Below are positions 1 to 7,234 of a stretch of DNA of 64,000 nucleotides, piece by piece. Position 1 is the stretch's first letter, and the number at the start of each line of letters is the position of its first letter. The stretch comes from Streptomyces sp. TLI_171 (GTDB lineage Bacteria; Actinomycetota; Actinomycetes; Streptomycetales; Streptomycetaceae): positions 4,154,001 to 4,218,000 of the forward strand of contig NZ_RAPS01000001.1 in assembly GCF_003610255.1 (NCBI RefSeq), read 5' to 3'. The translations under genes and the position numbers were made by a program. A model generated the notes under the pieces. It was not told the origin of the DNA. It saw only the letters and a list, made by a program, of their open reading frames with translations, and searched no databases.

Positions 1-9
1 CGGTGGGCC

Positions 10-762
10 TCAGCGACCGCCGGCCGCGTCCAGGAACGCGCCGGTGACGTACGAGGCGGCAGGGGACAGCAGGTAGAGGATCGTCTCGGCGATCTCCTCC
101 GGCTGCCCGCCGCGGCCCATCGGCAGGTTCGGGCCGACCCGGTCGACCCGGCCCGGCTCCCCGCCCAGCGCGTGGATGCCGGTGTGGATCAGGCCCGGGC
201 GTACGGCGTTGACCCGGATGCCCTCGCCCGCGACCTCCAGCGCCAGCCCCGTGGTCATCGAGTCCAGCGCGCCCTTGGACGCCGCGTAGTCCACGTACTC
301 GTTCGGCGAACCCAACCGGGACGCCGCCGAGCCGACGTTGACGATCGCCCCGCCCCGGCCGCCGTACCGGGTCGACATCCGCCGCACCGCCGCGCCCGCG
401 CACAGGAACGGGCCGGTGATGTTGGCCGTCCAGATCCGGGTCAGCCGCGCCTCGTCCAACTCGTCCAGCCGGCACTGCCGCTCCAGCGTGCCGGCGTTGT
501 TCACCAGCGCGGTCAGCGGGCCGAGTTCGCGCTCCGCGGTGTCGAACAGCCGCTCCACCTCGGCCCCGGTGGTGACGTCCGCGCGGACCGCGACCGCGGT
601 GCCGCCCGCCGCCCGGATCCGCTCCACCACTCCGGCCGCCGCGGCGTCGTCGGTGCGGTAGTTCACGCACACCCGGTAGCCGCGCCCGGCGGCCAGCAGC
701 GCGGTGGCCGCGCCGATGCCGCGCCCGCCACCGGTGACCACCAGTACCTCGTCCAGCGCCAT
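10..762 (-). CDS. SDR family NAD(P)-dependent oxidoreductase
   Basis: A classical short-chain dehydrogenase/reductase of 250 aa, the usual length. The nucleotide-binding motif TGGGRGIG is at residues 10-17, NNAG is near residue 90, and the catalytic Ser and YAASK (Tyr and Lys) are near 145-165. The C-terminus is complete. The ATG is chosen because the Rossmann strand begins four residues later; the frame stays open upstream but that extension is low-complexity. The substrate cannot be read from sequence. It is divergent from the transglutaminase-like gene, with about 100 bp between them. Confidence 0.9.
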   Translation of the reverse strand: MALDEVLVVTGGGRGIGAATALLAAGRGYRVCVNYRTDDAAAAGVVERIRAAGGTAVAVRADVTTGAEVERLFDTAERELGPLTALVNNAGTLERQCRLDELDEARLTRIWTANITGPFLCAGAAVRRMSTRYGGRGGAIVNVGSAASRLGSPNEYVDYAASKGALDSMTTGLALEVAGEGIRVNAVRPGLIHTGIHALGGEPGRVDRVGPNLPMGRGGQPEEIAETILYLLSPAASYVTGAFLDAAGGR

Positions 763-861
763 GCCGACGTCCCTTCGTCCACTGACCTCTGCCGACCGAC
801 GGTAGTCCATCAGGTGAAACCCCTTTGCCCGGGCCCGAGTCCGAACCGCAGCATCACGGAC

Positions 862-1479
862 ATGGACCCATCCGTCTCCCCGAACGGCCCGCTGCGGGCC
901 GCACACCCGGACCCGGCCGCGTACCTGGCCGCCGACGAGGTCATCGACCACGACCACCCGGCGATCGTCGAGCGGGCCGCCGCCCTGCGCCGCTCCGACC
1001 CGGTGGCCACCGCGGAGGCGGTGTTCGAGTTCGTCCGCGACCGGATCGCCCACTCCGCCGACATCGGGTACTGGTCGGCCGCCTACCGGGCCTCCGACGT
1101 GCTCGCCGCCGGCAACGCCATCTGCCACGGCAACGCCCACCTGCTGGCCGCGCTGCTGCGCGCCAACGGCCTCCCCGCCGGGCTCTGCTACCAGCGCCTG
1201 GAGGTGCTGCACGGCCTCAACGGCGTCCTGCTGCCCGGCAGTTCGTGGTGGGTCCGGCTGGACCCGCGGGGCAACCGAAACGGTGCCGACGGCCACTTCG
1301 CGACCACCCCCGCCGCCGAACGGACCGCCTGGCCGAGTGACGCCTCCCGCGGGGAGCACCACTACGGGACGGTGTACGCGGCCGTGCCGCCGGTGCTGCT
1401 GGAGGGTCTGCGGCGGGGCGTGCCGGGCACCGCCGGCTACGGCTACCTGCCGCCCGAAATCCCGGACCCTGCTGCCTAG
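862..1479 (+). CDS. Transglutaminase-like domain protein
   Basis: A 205-aa protein of the transglutaminase-like cysteine protease superfamily. I see a plausible Cys-His-Asp triad: Cys88 in GNAICHGNAH, His117 in EVLHGLNG and Asp134 in RLDPRGN. There is no signal peptide or membrane segment, so it is probably cytoplasmic. Bacterial members hydrolyse or cross-link amide bonds, but the substrate of this one is unknown. The ATG is chosen because the upstream in-frame sequence is antisense to the neighbouring SDR. Confidence 0.8.
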   Translation: MDPSVSPNGPLRAAHPDPAAYLAADEVIDHDHPAIVERAAALRRSDPVATAEAVFEFVRDRIAHSADIGYWSAAYRASDVLAAGNAICHGNAHLLAALLRANGLPAGLCYQRLEVLHGLNGVLLPGSSWWVRLDPRGNRNGADGHFATTPAAERTAWPSDASRGEHHYGTVYAAVPPVLLEGLRRGVPGTAGYGYLPPEIPDPAA

Positions 1480-1520
1480 TTCTTCGTGGTTCGGTGCTTC
1501 GTGGTGGAGCTCTTCGTGGT

Positions 1521-2708
1521 TCAGCCGGAGGAGGCGCGGAGGGCGGCGAGCTTCGGGGCGCGGCTCTTCGGCGAGTCCAGGCTGAAACCGCGGGCGTCGC
1601 CCAGGTCCTCCCGCACGAACTCCTCGGCGGACCCGATCGCGGCGCGCAGCGCGCTGTCCATCGGCACGAACAACTGGTGCACCAGCTCCCGCTGTTCGGG
1701 GTCGTACTCCCACAAGCCGACGATCCGGCCGCGGTCCACCACCAGATGGGTCTGCGGGTCCGCCTCGCTGCCGAAGCTCCGCCCGGTGCGGGACGCCGGG
1801 ACGGGGCGGCCCGCGTCCCGCACGTCGACCAGCCGGGCCAGGTCACGGTGCAGCAGGTGCAGGCCGTCGATCCCCGCGACCAGCGCGTACGCGGGCTCGG
1901 TCGGAACGGTGAACTCCTGGAACTCCTGCATGAGTTCGGGCGGCATGAGGAGATCGGTGCCGGGCAGCGGCTCCAGGTGCAGCGGCGCCAGCGCGGCCTT
2001 CGCGGTGGCCGCGGTGAACCCGGAGAACCAGCGGAAGTGCCGGATCGAGGCCGGGGCCGCCCAGCCGAAGTACCGCCGGGCCAGCTCGGCGGCCTCCCCG
2101 TGCACCGGCTGGTCCCACCGGACGTACCCGTAACGCTGCTGGTCCAGACGGCCGTTGACCGGCACCCGGCGGATCAGCCCGCGGGCCTGCAGCAGTCCCA
2201 GGGCCAGCGGCAGCGTCGTCGACACCCCGCGCTTGCGGCCCGCCTCGCCCAACGAGCGGACCGCCGCCCCGGCCCGCTCGCGGACCTGCCGCGGCCCCAA
2301 CGGCTCGGTGGCGGACAGGACTTCGGAGACCGTCAGGCAGAGCTGCTCGATCTCGTCCCGGGTCACGTCCAGGTGCCGTACCGCCGAACCGATCTCCGAC
2401 TCCGGCGCGCCCGCGCCGGCCGCCAGGCCCAGCGCGAAGTCCTCGGCCGGCAGCACGTAGGTGCAGCCGCGAGCCGCCGGCAGCTCGTGCACCTCCAGCG
2501 CCGCGACCGCCGCGTCCACCTCGGCCCGGCGCAGCCCCGCCCGCGCGAACAGCCCCAGGTACGGCGCCGACCCGCCCACCGAGCGGGCCCAGCCCGTCGC
2601 CGCCAGCACCTCCGCCGCCGACGCGCCCCGATGCCGCCCGCCGTCCAGCCACTGCCGGTGCGCCCACCAGGCGCGGAGCTTCGCCGCCGGGATCTCACCG
2701 TTCGCCAT
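1521..2708 (-). CDS. Winged-helix DNA-binding domain protein (AlkZ/YcaQ-like family)
   Basis: A 395-aa protein matching the large winged-helix family that includes the DNA glycosylases AlkZ and YcaQ. Family-type segments include an N-terminal LRAWWAHRQWL and a central YFGWAAPASIRHFRWFSGF. The length is typical. Characterised relatives unhook interstrand crosslinks or remove alkylated bases, but many actinobacterial paralogues are untested and I cannot confirm the catalytic QxQ-type motif here. DNA repair is therefore an inference. It stands alone and is divergent from the RlaP-like gene. Confidence 0.75.
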   Translation of the reverse strand: MANGEIPAAKLRAWWAHRQWLDGGRHRGASAAEVLAATGWARSVGGSAPYLGLFARAGLRRAEVDAAVAALEVHELPAARGCTYVLPAEDFALGLAAGAGAPESEIGSAVRHLDVTRDEIEQLCLTVSEVLSATEPLGPRQVRERAGAAVRSLGEAGRKRGVSTTLPLALGLLQARGLIRRVPVNGRLDQQRYGYVRWDQPVHGEAAELARRYFGWAAPASIRHFRWFSGFTAATAKAALAPLHLEPLPGTDLLMPPELMQEFQEFTVPTEPAYALVAGIDGLHLLHRDLARLVDVRDAGRPVPASRTGRSFGSEADPQTHLVVDRGRIVGLWEYDPEQRELVHQLFVPMDSALRAAIGSAEEFVREDLGDARGFSLDSPKSRAPKLAALRASSG

Positions 2709-2906
2709 GCGCCCAGTATCGGCGCCGGGCCCGGCCGCACCCAGCACCCGGCCGGCGCGACGGGCGGCCGTGTCGCCCCGGTCGGCCTGGTCCGGTACTC
2801 CTTCTGCCGCTGCCGGCGCCGCGGAAATCGTTCGCGCGTGCGGGTCGTCGGAGGCGAGACTGCGGGGGTCACCCGCCGTCCGCGTCCGCCGAGGAGGCGT
2901 CCGCCC

Positions 2907-3578
2907 ATGCACGTCCTGCTCTCCGGCATCGTCGGCTCCACCGCGTACGGCCTGGCGCACGCCGGCTCCGACCTCGACCGGCTCGGCCTGTTCGCCGCGC
3001 CCACCGTGGCCTTCCACGGCCTGCACCGCCCCGCCGAGTCGCACGTCACCACCGCCCCGGACCGGACGCTGCACGAGGCCGCGAAGTGGTGCCGGCTGGC
3101 CCTCGGCGGCAACCCCACCGCCTCCGAACTGGTGTGGCTGCCCGACGAGTTGTACGAGGTGCGGACGCCGCTCGGCGAGGAGCTGATCGCGCTGCGGGCG
3201 ACCTTCCTGTGCGCCGCCGCGGTGCGCAACTCCTACCTCGGCTACGCCCGCCAGCAGTTCCACAAGCTCAGCACCCGGGACCGCACCGACCCGACCGGCC
3301 GGGCGCGGGCCGCCAAACACGCCCGGCACCTGGTCCGGCTGGTCCGCCAGGGCGTCTCCCTGCACGAGACCGGCCGGCTGGAGATCCGGCTCACCGAGCC
3401 CGAGCAGGTCCGCGCCCTCGGCGAGCGCTTCGCCGACCACCCCGAGGACGCCGTCCCGCTCCTCGCCGACGCCGAGGCCCGCTTCGACCGCCCCGGCGTG
3501 CTCCCCGCCGCCCCCGACGAACGCCCCGTCGAGGACTGGCTCCGCCGCGTCCGCACCGCCCACCTGCCCGCCGCCTGA
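2907..3578 (+). CDS. RlaP-family nucleotidyltransferase
   Basis: A 223-aa protein of the DNA polymerase beta nucleotidyltransferase superfamily. The N-terminus carries GSTAYGLAHAGSDLDRLG, the GS-x-YG ... SDxD pattern in which the two aspartates bind metal. The rest is the helical region usual in RlaP-type proteins (named after a predicted RNA repair pathway). Whether it acts on RNA, protein or a small molecule is not known. The first ATG of the conserved frame is chosen because the motif starts within ten residues. The tRNA-Lys gene begins 120 bp downstream. Confidence 0.8.
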   Translation: MHVLLSGIVGSTAYGLAHAGSDLDRLGLFAAPTVAFHGLHRPAESHVTTAPDRTLHEAAKWCRLALGGNPTASELVWLPDELYEVRTPLGEELIALRATFLCAAAVRNSYLGYARQQFHKLSTRDRTDPTGRARAAKHARHLVRLVRQGVSLHETGRLEIRLTEPEQVRALGERFADHPEDAVPLLADAEARFDRPGVLPAAPDERPVEDWLRRVRTAHLPAA

Positions 3579-3698
3579 CCGACCGTCGACTCCTCGGCCG
3601 ACCCGCGACCCGCCCGCCAAACCGCTGGCCATCCCCTCCCCGGCACCAGGTAGGATCACCCCGGCAGGCGCTGTCCCACGCGGCACACGCCTGCCGAC

Positions 3699-3771
3699 GG
3701 GCCGCTAGCTCAATTGGCAGAGCTGCGGACTTTTAATCCGTAGGTTCAGGGTTCGAACCCCTGGCGGCCCA
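3699..3771 (+). tRNA. tRNA-Lys (anticodon TTT)
   Basis: A 73-nt cloverleaf. The acceptor stem pairs GGGCCGC (3699-3705) with GCGGCCC (3764-3770), with discriminator A3771. The D arm is GCTC/GAGC. The anticodon stem GCGGA/TCCGT closes the loop CTTTTAA, giving anticodon TTT. The T arm is AGGG-TTCGAAC-CCCT. The CCA is not encoded. A strong hairpin follows 24 bp downstream. Confidence 0.97.
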
Positions 3772-3794
3772 CACGGCAGTCGTTGATGTCCGGC

Positions 3795-3826
3795 CTGGGC
3801 GTCCTCCCCTCGGGGAGGGCGCCCAG
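3795..3826. terminator. Hairpin terminator, probably bidirectional
   Basis: An inverted repeat of about 14-15 bp, CTGGGCGTCCTCCC against GGGAGGGCGCCCAG with one G-T pair and a very small loop. It lies between the tRNA (plus strand) and the lipoprotein gene (minus strand), so it can serve both. Confidence 0.75.
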
Positions 3827-3907
3827 CGCCGTTTCCGGACCGACCGGGCCGCTGTCGGTGGGCGTTCCGTCGGCGGGAGCGGCGGGGGCGGGCGCCGCTG
3901 CCGGTCG

Positions 3908-4426
3908 TCACTCGTTGACGAGGACGGGGACGGTGAGGACGGCTCCGGTGGGGGTGCCGGTGAGGTGGTCGGCGGGGACGGTGAGGTCGATGCCTTCGCC
4001 GGCGGCGCGGGGGCCGGCGTGCTGGCCGGTGGCGGCTTCTTCTTCCTGGTACTGGAAGGTGCCGGTGCCGAGCAGATGGCCGGCGGCGTCGTAGTACGCG
4101 GCGTGGACTTCGAGGGCGAGCACGTCGCTGACGTCGGAGGTGACGGTCAGGTGGCCGGTGACCGCCGGGGTGGCGGTGAGGGCGAGGCCGGTGAGCCTGA
4201 TCCGGTCGGTGAACGGGCCGTTCTCGACCCGGACTTCACCGGTGGCGACCGGGGTGGCCAGGACGGCGGCCGGGGCCGGGGCCTGGCGCGGGGCGGGAAG
4301 CGCGACCGGACTCACCGAAGGGGCGTCAGGTTCGGGCGCGTCCCCGGTGCCGGTGCAGCCGGTGAGCAGGGCGGCGGCGAGCGCGAGGGCGCCGAGCGCG
4401 CAGGCGGTGCGGGTGCGGGAGGTCAT
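3908..4426 (-). CDS. Secreted lipoprotein of unknown function
   Basis: A 172-aa lipoprotein: a hydrophobic signal with lipobox LLTGC around residue 20, then a Pro/Ala-rich linker, then a beta-rich domain ending in VPVLVNE. The C-terminal part looks like an immunoglobulin-like or FxLYD-type small secreted domain (segments DVLALEVHAAYYDAAG and GTFQYQEEE), but I cannot name the family. It lies 91 bp downstream of the alkaline phosphatase gene on the same strand and may be co-transcribed. The Met before TSRTRTACALG is chosen because it directly starts the signal peptide. Confidence 0.75.
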   Translation of the reverse strand: MTSRTRTACALGALALAAALLTGCTGTGDAPEPDAPSVSPVALPAPRQAPAPAAVLATPVATGEVRVENGPFTDRIRLTGLALTATPAVTGHLTVTSDVSDVLALEVHAAYYDAAGHLLGTGTFQYQEEEAATGQHAGPRAAGEGIDLTVPADHLTGTPTGAVLTVPVLVNE

Positions 4427-4517
4427 GGCTGCGCCTTCTGCGGGGCGGGCGGGAGGAGGAGAGCGGCGGTCGGGCCCGGGGTGCGGCATGCCCCCGGGCC
4501 CGGTGCGAGGGGGGAGG

Positions 4518-6044
4518 TCAGTCCCGGCCGTGCGGCTTCCCGCCGAACAGGGCGCTGTACATCTTCCCGTACAGCTCGGTGTTGTCCTGGCTGGCGGCGA
4601 AGCGCTGGCCGCCCGGGCCGTAGGCGAAGATCGGGACGTCGGCGCCGGTGTGGTTGCCGGACAGGTAGGTCAGCCAGAGGCTGGCCTCGGGGCTGCCGTC
4701 GGTGACGCCGGCCGGGTCGTCGGGGGTGCGGAAGGTCGCGGGGGCGAAGTTCTTCGGGTCCTTGGAGCCGGCGCCGTTGACGATGCCGGTGGAGCGGGAC
4801 GGGTCCTTCACGTTGGCCGAGGAGGAGCGCGCCGGCGAGCTGTTGTTCGCGGTGTTGCCGGCGTCGGCGTTGGCCGGCGGAGCGGCGGCCTCGGCGTTGG
4901 TGAAGGAGCCCTTCTCGATGATGTTGAAGCCGGCGCACTCGTGGTCGGCGGTGACGATCACCAGGGTGTGGCCGTCCTTCTTGGCGAACTCGACGGCCTT
5001 CGCGACGGCGTCGTCGAACGCCTTGATCTCGCCCAGGGTCTGGTCGGCGTCGTTGGCGTGCGAGCGCTTGTCGATCTGCGCGCCCTCGACCTGCAGGAAG
5101 AAGCCCTTCTTGTTCTTCTTCGCGAGCAGGTCGAGCGCCTTGCCGGTCATGTCGGAGAGGGTCGGCTCGGCCTTCTCGGCGGCGCCGGCGGGCAGCGCGG
5201 ACTTGGCGGCCTCGACGGTCAGGTTGCCGCGGTTGAACAGGCCGACGACCTTCTTGCCGTTGGCGGCGTCCAGCTCGGCCTTGGTGGCGACCTTCTGGCT
5301 GGCGGCGGTCTGCGCGCTCAGCGCCGGGTCGCCGAAGCTGCCGAGGACCTGGTAGCCCTGGGCCTCCAGCGCCTTCTGGTCGTCCGGCTCGAAGCGGGCC
5401 AGGCCGCCGCCGAGGATCACGTCGGCCGTGCCGTTGCGGGCGATCTGCTCGGCGATCGGGGTGATCAGGGTGGCGTCGGCCGGCTTGGCCTCGTAGCTGC
5501 CGTCGGCGTTCTTCGGCAGGCAGGCCGCGTCCGAGTAGGTCGGGCCCTGGCAGCCGCGGAGCAGCGCGTGGCTGAACATGCCGGCCGGGGTGGCGTCGGT
5601 GATCTCGGCGGTGGAGACGTTGCCCGTGGCGAGGCCGGCCGCCTTGGCCTGCTCCATGAGGGTGACGACCTTCTTCTCGTACGAGTCGACGCCGAGCGCC
5701 GCGTTGTACGTCTTCACGCCGGAGGACCAGGCGGTGGAGGAGCTCGCCGAGTCGGTCACCAGGGCCGGCTTGTTGCTGCCCTTCTCCACCGCGTACGTGG
5801 AGACCTGGCCGACGAACGGCAGGCGCTCCATGGTGAGCTTGCCGGCGGCGCCGTAGAAGCGCTCGCGGCCGGCGGTGACGTGGGTGCGGCCCATGCCGTC
5901 GCCGAGCAGGTAGATGACGTTGCGGATCTCGGCGTTGTTGCGCTCGCCGTGCTCCTGGTCGGAGTGGGCGGCGACCGCCGAGCCACCGATCAGCGAGCTC
6001 GCGACGGCGAGCACTGCCGCGGCCTTCAGGGCCTTGCGCTGCAT
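4518..6044 (-). CDS. Secreted alkaline phosphatase (PhoA-type)
   Basis: A 508-aa secreted phosphomonoesterase of the alkaline phosphatase superfamily. A Sec-type signal peptide (MQRKALKAAAVLAVASSL) is followed by the metal site LLGDGMG, the nucleophile region DSASSSTAWSSGVKTYN, and C-terminal metal ligands in VTADHECAGFN. It releases phosphate from organic esters outside the cell, so regulation by phosphate starvation is expected. The ATG is set by a GAGGAGA ribosome site 8 nt upstream. Upstream, in the direction of transcription, lie TTCACC and TTTACC hexamers 13 bp apart, reminiscent of but not matching the 11-bp period of PHO boxes. Confidence 0.9.
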   Translation of the reverse strand: MQRKALKAAAVLAVASSLIGGSAVAAHSDQEHGERNNAEIRNVIYLLGDGMGRTHVTAGRERFYGAAGKLTMERLPFVGQVSTYAVEKGSNKPALVTDSASSSTAWSSGVKTYNAALGVDSYEKKVVTLMEQAKAAGLATGNVSTAEITDATPAGMFSHALLRGCQGPTYSDAACLPKNADGSYEAKPADATLITPIAEQIARNGTADVILGGGLARFEPDDQKALEAQGYQVLGSFGDPALSAQTAASQKVATKAELDAANGKKVVGLFNRGNLTVEAAKSALPAGAAEKAEPTLSDMTGKALDLLAKKNKKGFFLQVEGAQIDKRSHANDADQTLGEIKAFDDAVAKAVEFAKKDGHTLVIVTADHECAGFNIIEKGSFTNAEAAAPPANADAGNTANNSSPARSSSANVKDPSRSTGIVNGAGSKDPKNFAPATFRTPDDPAGVTDGSPEASLWLTYLSGNHTGADVPIFAYGPGGQRFAASQDNTELYGKMYSALFGGKPHGRD

Positions 6045-6355
6045 AGGAACGTCTCCTCGACGCGTCGGCGCACCCGGCCGGGTACGCCGCATGCGCACCC
6101 GTGGCGGTGCCGCCGGGCAATGCGAAGGTAAAGCGACGAGGTGAATGCTTTTCGGCCACGCGGTTGCGTACGTTCGAACGCTGGCGCGCGGGCCGAGTCC
6201 GTGGGCGAGGAGCTTGACGGTCCGTCAGGCCGGGCGGTCGGGCTGTCACCTGCGGTGGTTCGGAGCCTGCCCGCGGGCCCGGGCGGTTTCGTTACGATCG
6301 GCTGCCGTTCCGGGCGGCCCGGGTGGCGCGACCGCTTCGGGAACGGGGAACGGCA
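6045..6355. other. Divergent intergenic region with inverted repeats
   Basis: This 311-bp gap separates the alkaline phosphatase gene from the broken XRE regulator. It contains a 10-bp palindrome CGTTCGAACG at 6171-6180 and a 13-bp inverted repeat TGACGG-T-CCGTCA at 6215-6227, either of which could be an operator. I see no gene in it. Confidence 0.5.
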
Positions 6356-6774
6356 GTGGACTTGGGCGAGTTGCTACGGGACCTGCGGCTGACCGCCGGG
6401 TGGACCCAGGAGGAGCTGGCCGACCGCTCCGGCGTCTCCGCCCACTCGATCAGCATGCTGGAGGCCGGCCGCCGCCGGCCGCCGCCGGCCCCGGCTGTCC
6501 TCGGTGGCCCGGCTGGCGGACGGGCTCGCGCTGCCGGTCGCCCGTCGCGAGCAGCTGGTCGCGGCGGCCACCGGCCGCCCTGCCGCCGAGCGCCCCACAG
6601 CCCCGGCGGCCCCCGCAGCCCCGGCCTGGACCGCCCCGGCCGCGCTGCTGCCCGGGCCCGTGGCGGTGGCGCGCGGGCCGCACCAACTCCCGGCCGAAAG
6701 CCGCCTGTTCGCCGGCCGGGTGGCGGAGGGCGAGTTCCTCGCCGGGGTCGCCCGGCTGGCCCCGGACGGCGCTG
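6356..6774 (+). pseudogene. Broken XRE/HTH regulator
   Basis: The GTG start opens an XRE-type helix-turn-helix (DLGELLRDLRLTAGWTQEE, then SGVSAHSISMLEAGRRRP). The frame then fails. The sequence GCCGCCGGCC is present twice in tandem at 6471-6490. Removing one copy restores the family-like continuation RRRPRLSSVARLADGLALP, which is otherwise found in the next frame. The restored frame goes on to PHQLPAESRLFAGRVAE, resembling the segment that precedes the NTPase of large HTH/NB-ARC regulators, then loses all similarity near 6775. So it carries a frameshift and is also truncated. Confidence 0.75.
6471..6490. repeat. Exact 10-bp tandem duplication
   Basis: GCCGCCGGCC occurs twice back to back inside the helix-turn-helix gene. 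A unit of 10 bp shifts the frame by one base. Taking one unit out gives an uninterrupted HTH domain, so this looks like a slippage event. Confidence 0.85.
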
Positions 6775-6951
6775 AGTGGGCAGGGCTGCCCGGCGCAGGC
6801 CTACAACACGGCCTACGAGGGCACGTACTGGCAGCACCTCAACTACACGTACGTCACCGGCAACGGCTTCCGGGACGGCGTGTACCGGGTCGACTTCTAC
6901 AACCGCCAGAACCAGTACCAGTACTCCTGGACGGTCGAGTACCGCTGCTGA
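6775..6951 (+). pseudogene. Fragment of a small secreted protein
   Basis: From about 6785 a third frame gives an apparently genuine protein tail: GCPAQAYNTAYEGTYWQHLN, then a Tyr/Asn-rich stretch, ending WTVEYRC and stop TGA. It has two Cys and low-GC aromatic codons unlike the shadow frames. It has no start or signal peptide of its own, so it looks like the 3' end of a deleted small secreted protein gene joined to the broken regulator. The family is unknown to me. Confidence 0.5.
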
Positions 6952-7046
6952 TCGCCCCGCGCCGGGCAGTACCCGGGACCACCGAGTGACGACGGCCGGG
7001 TCGGGCGGGGAGGAGTGCGACCCGCAGGTCGTCTCCCCGGTTCCTC

Positions 7047-7083
7047 GAAGGCCCCGCTCACGGACCACGTGAGCGGGGCCTTC
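7047..7083. terminator. Strong perfect hairpin terminator
   Basis: A perfect 16-bp stem (7047-7062 with 7068-7083) and a 5-nt loop GACCA. It ends the region of the broken regulator and separates it from the LCP gene. Confidence 0.9.
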
Positions 7084-7234
7084 TCCGTGCCGCCGACGAG
7101 GGGTCGGGGGAGACCGGGCGCCCGTACCGGCGGGGCGGACGAGACGGGTGCGAACTCCGGTGCAACACCTTCGGCCGATTCTGCATCTATAGGGGTGAAG
7201 ACAGCTCGGACGGGCCGGGCGACGGGGGTGCGAT

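Noticed and set aside
10..1713. A 567-residue SDR protein with a long N-terminal extension
   Set aside because: The extension is antisense to the transglutaminase-like gene and the SDR fold starts at the chosen ATG.
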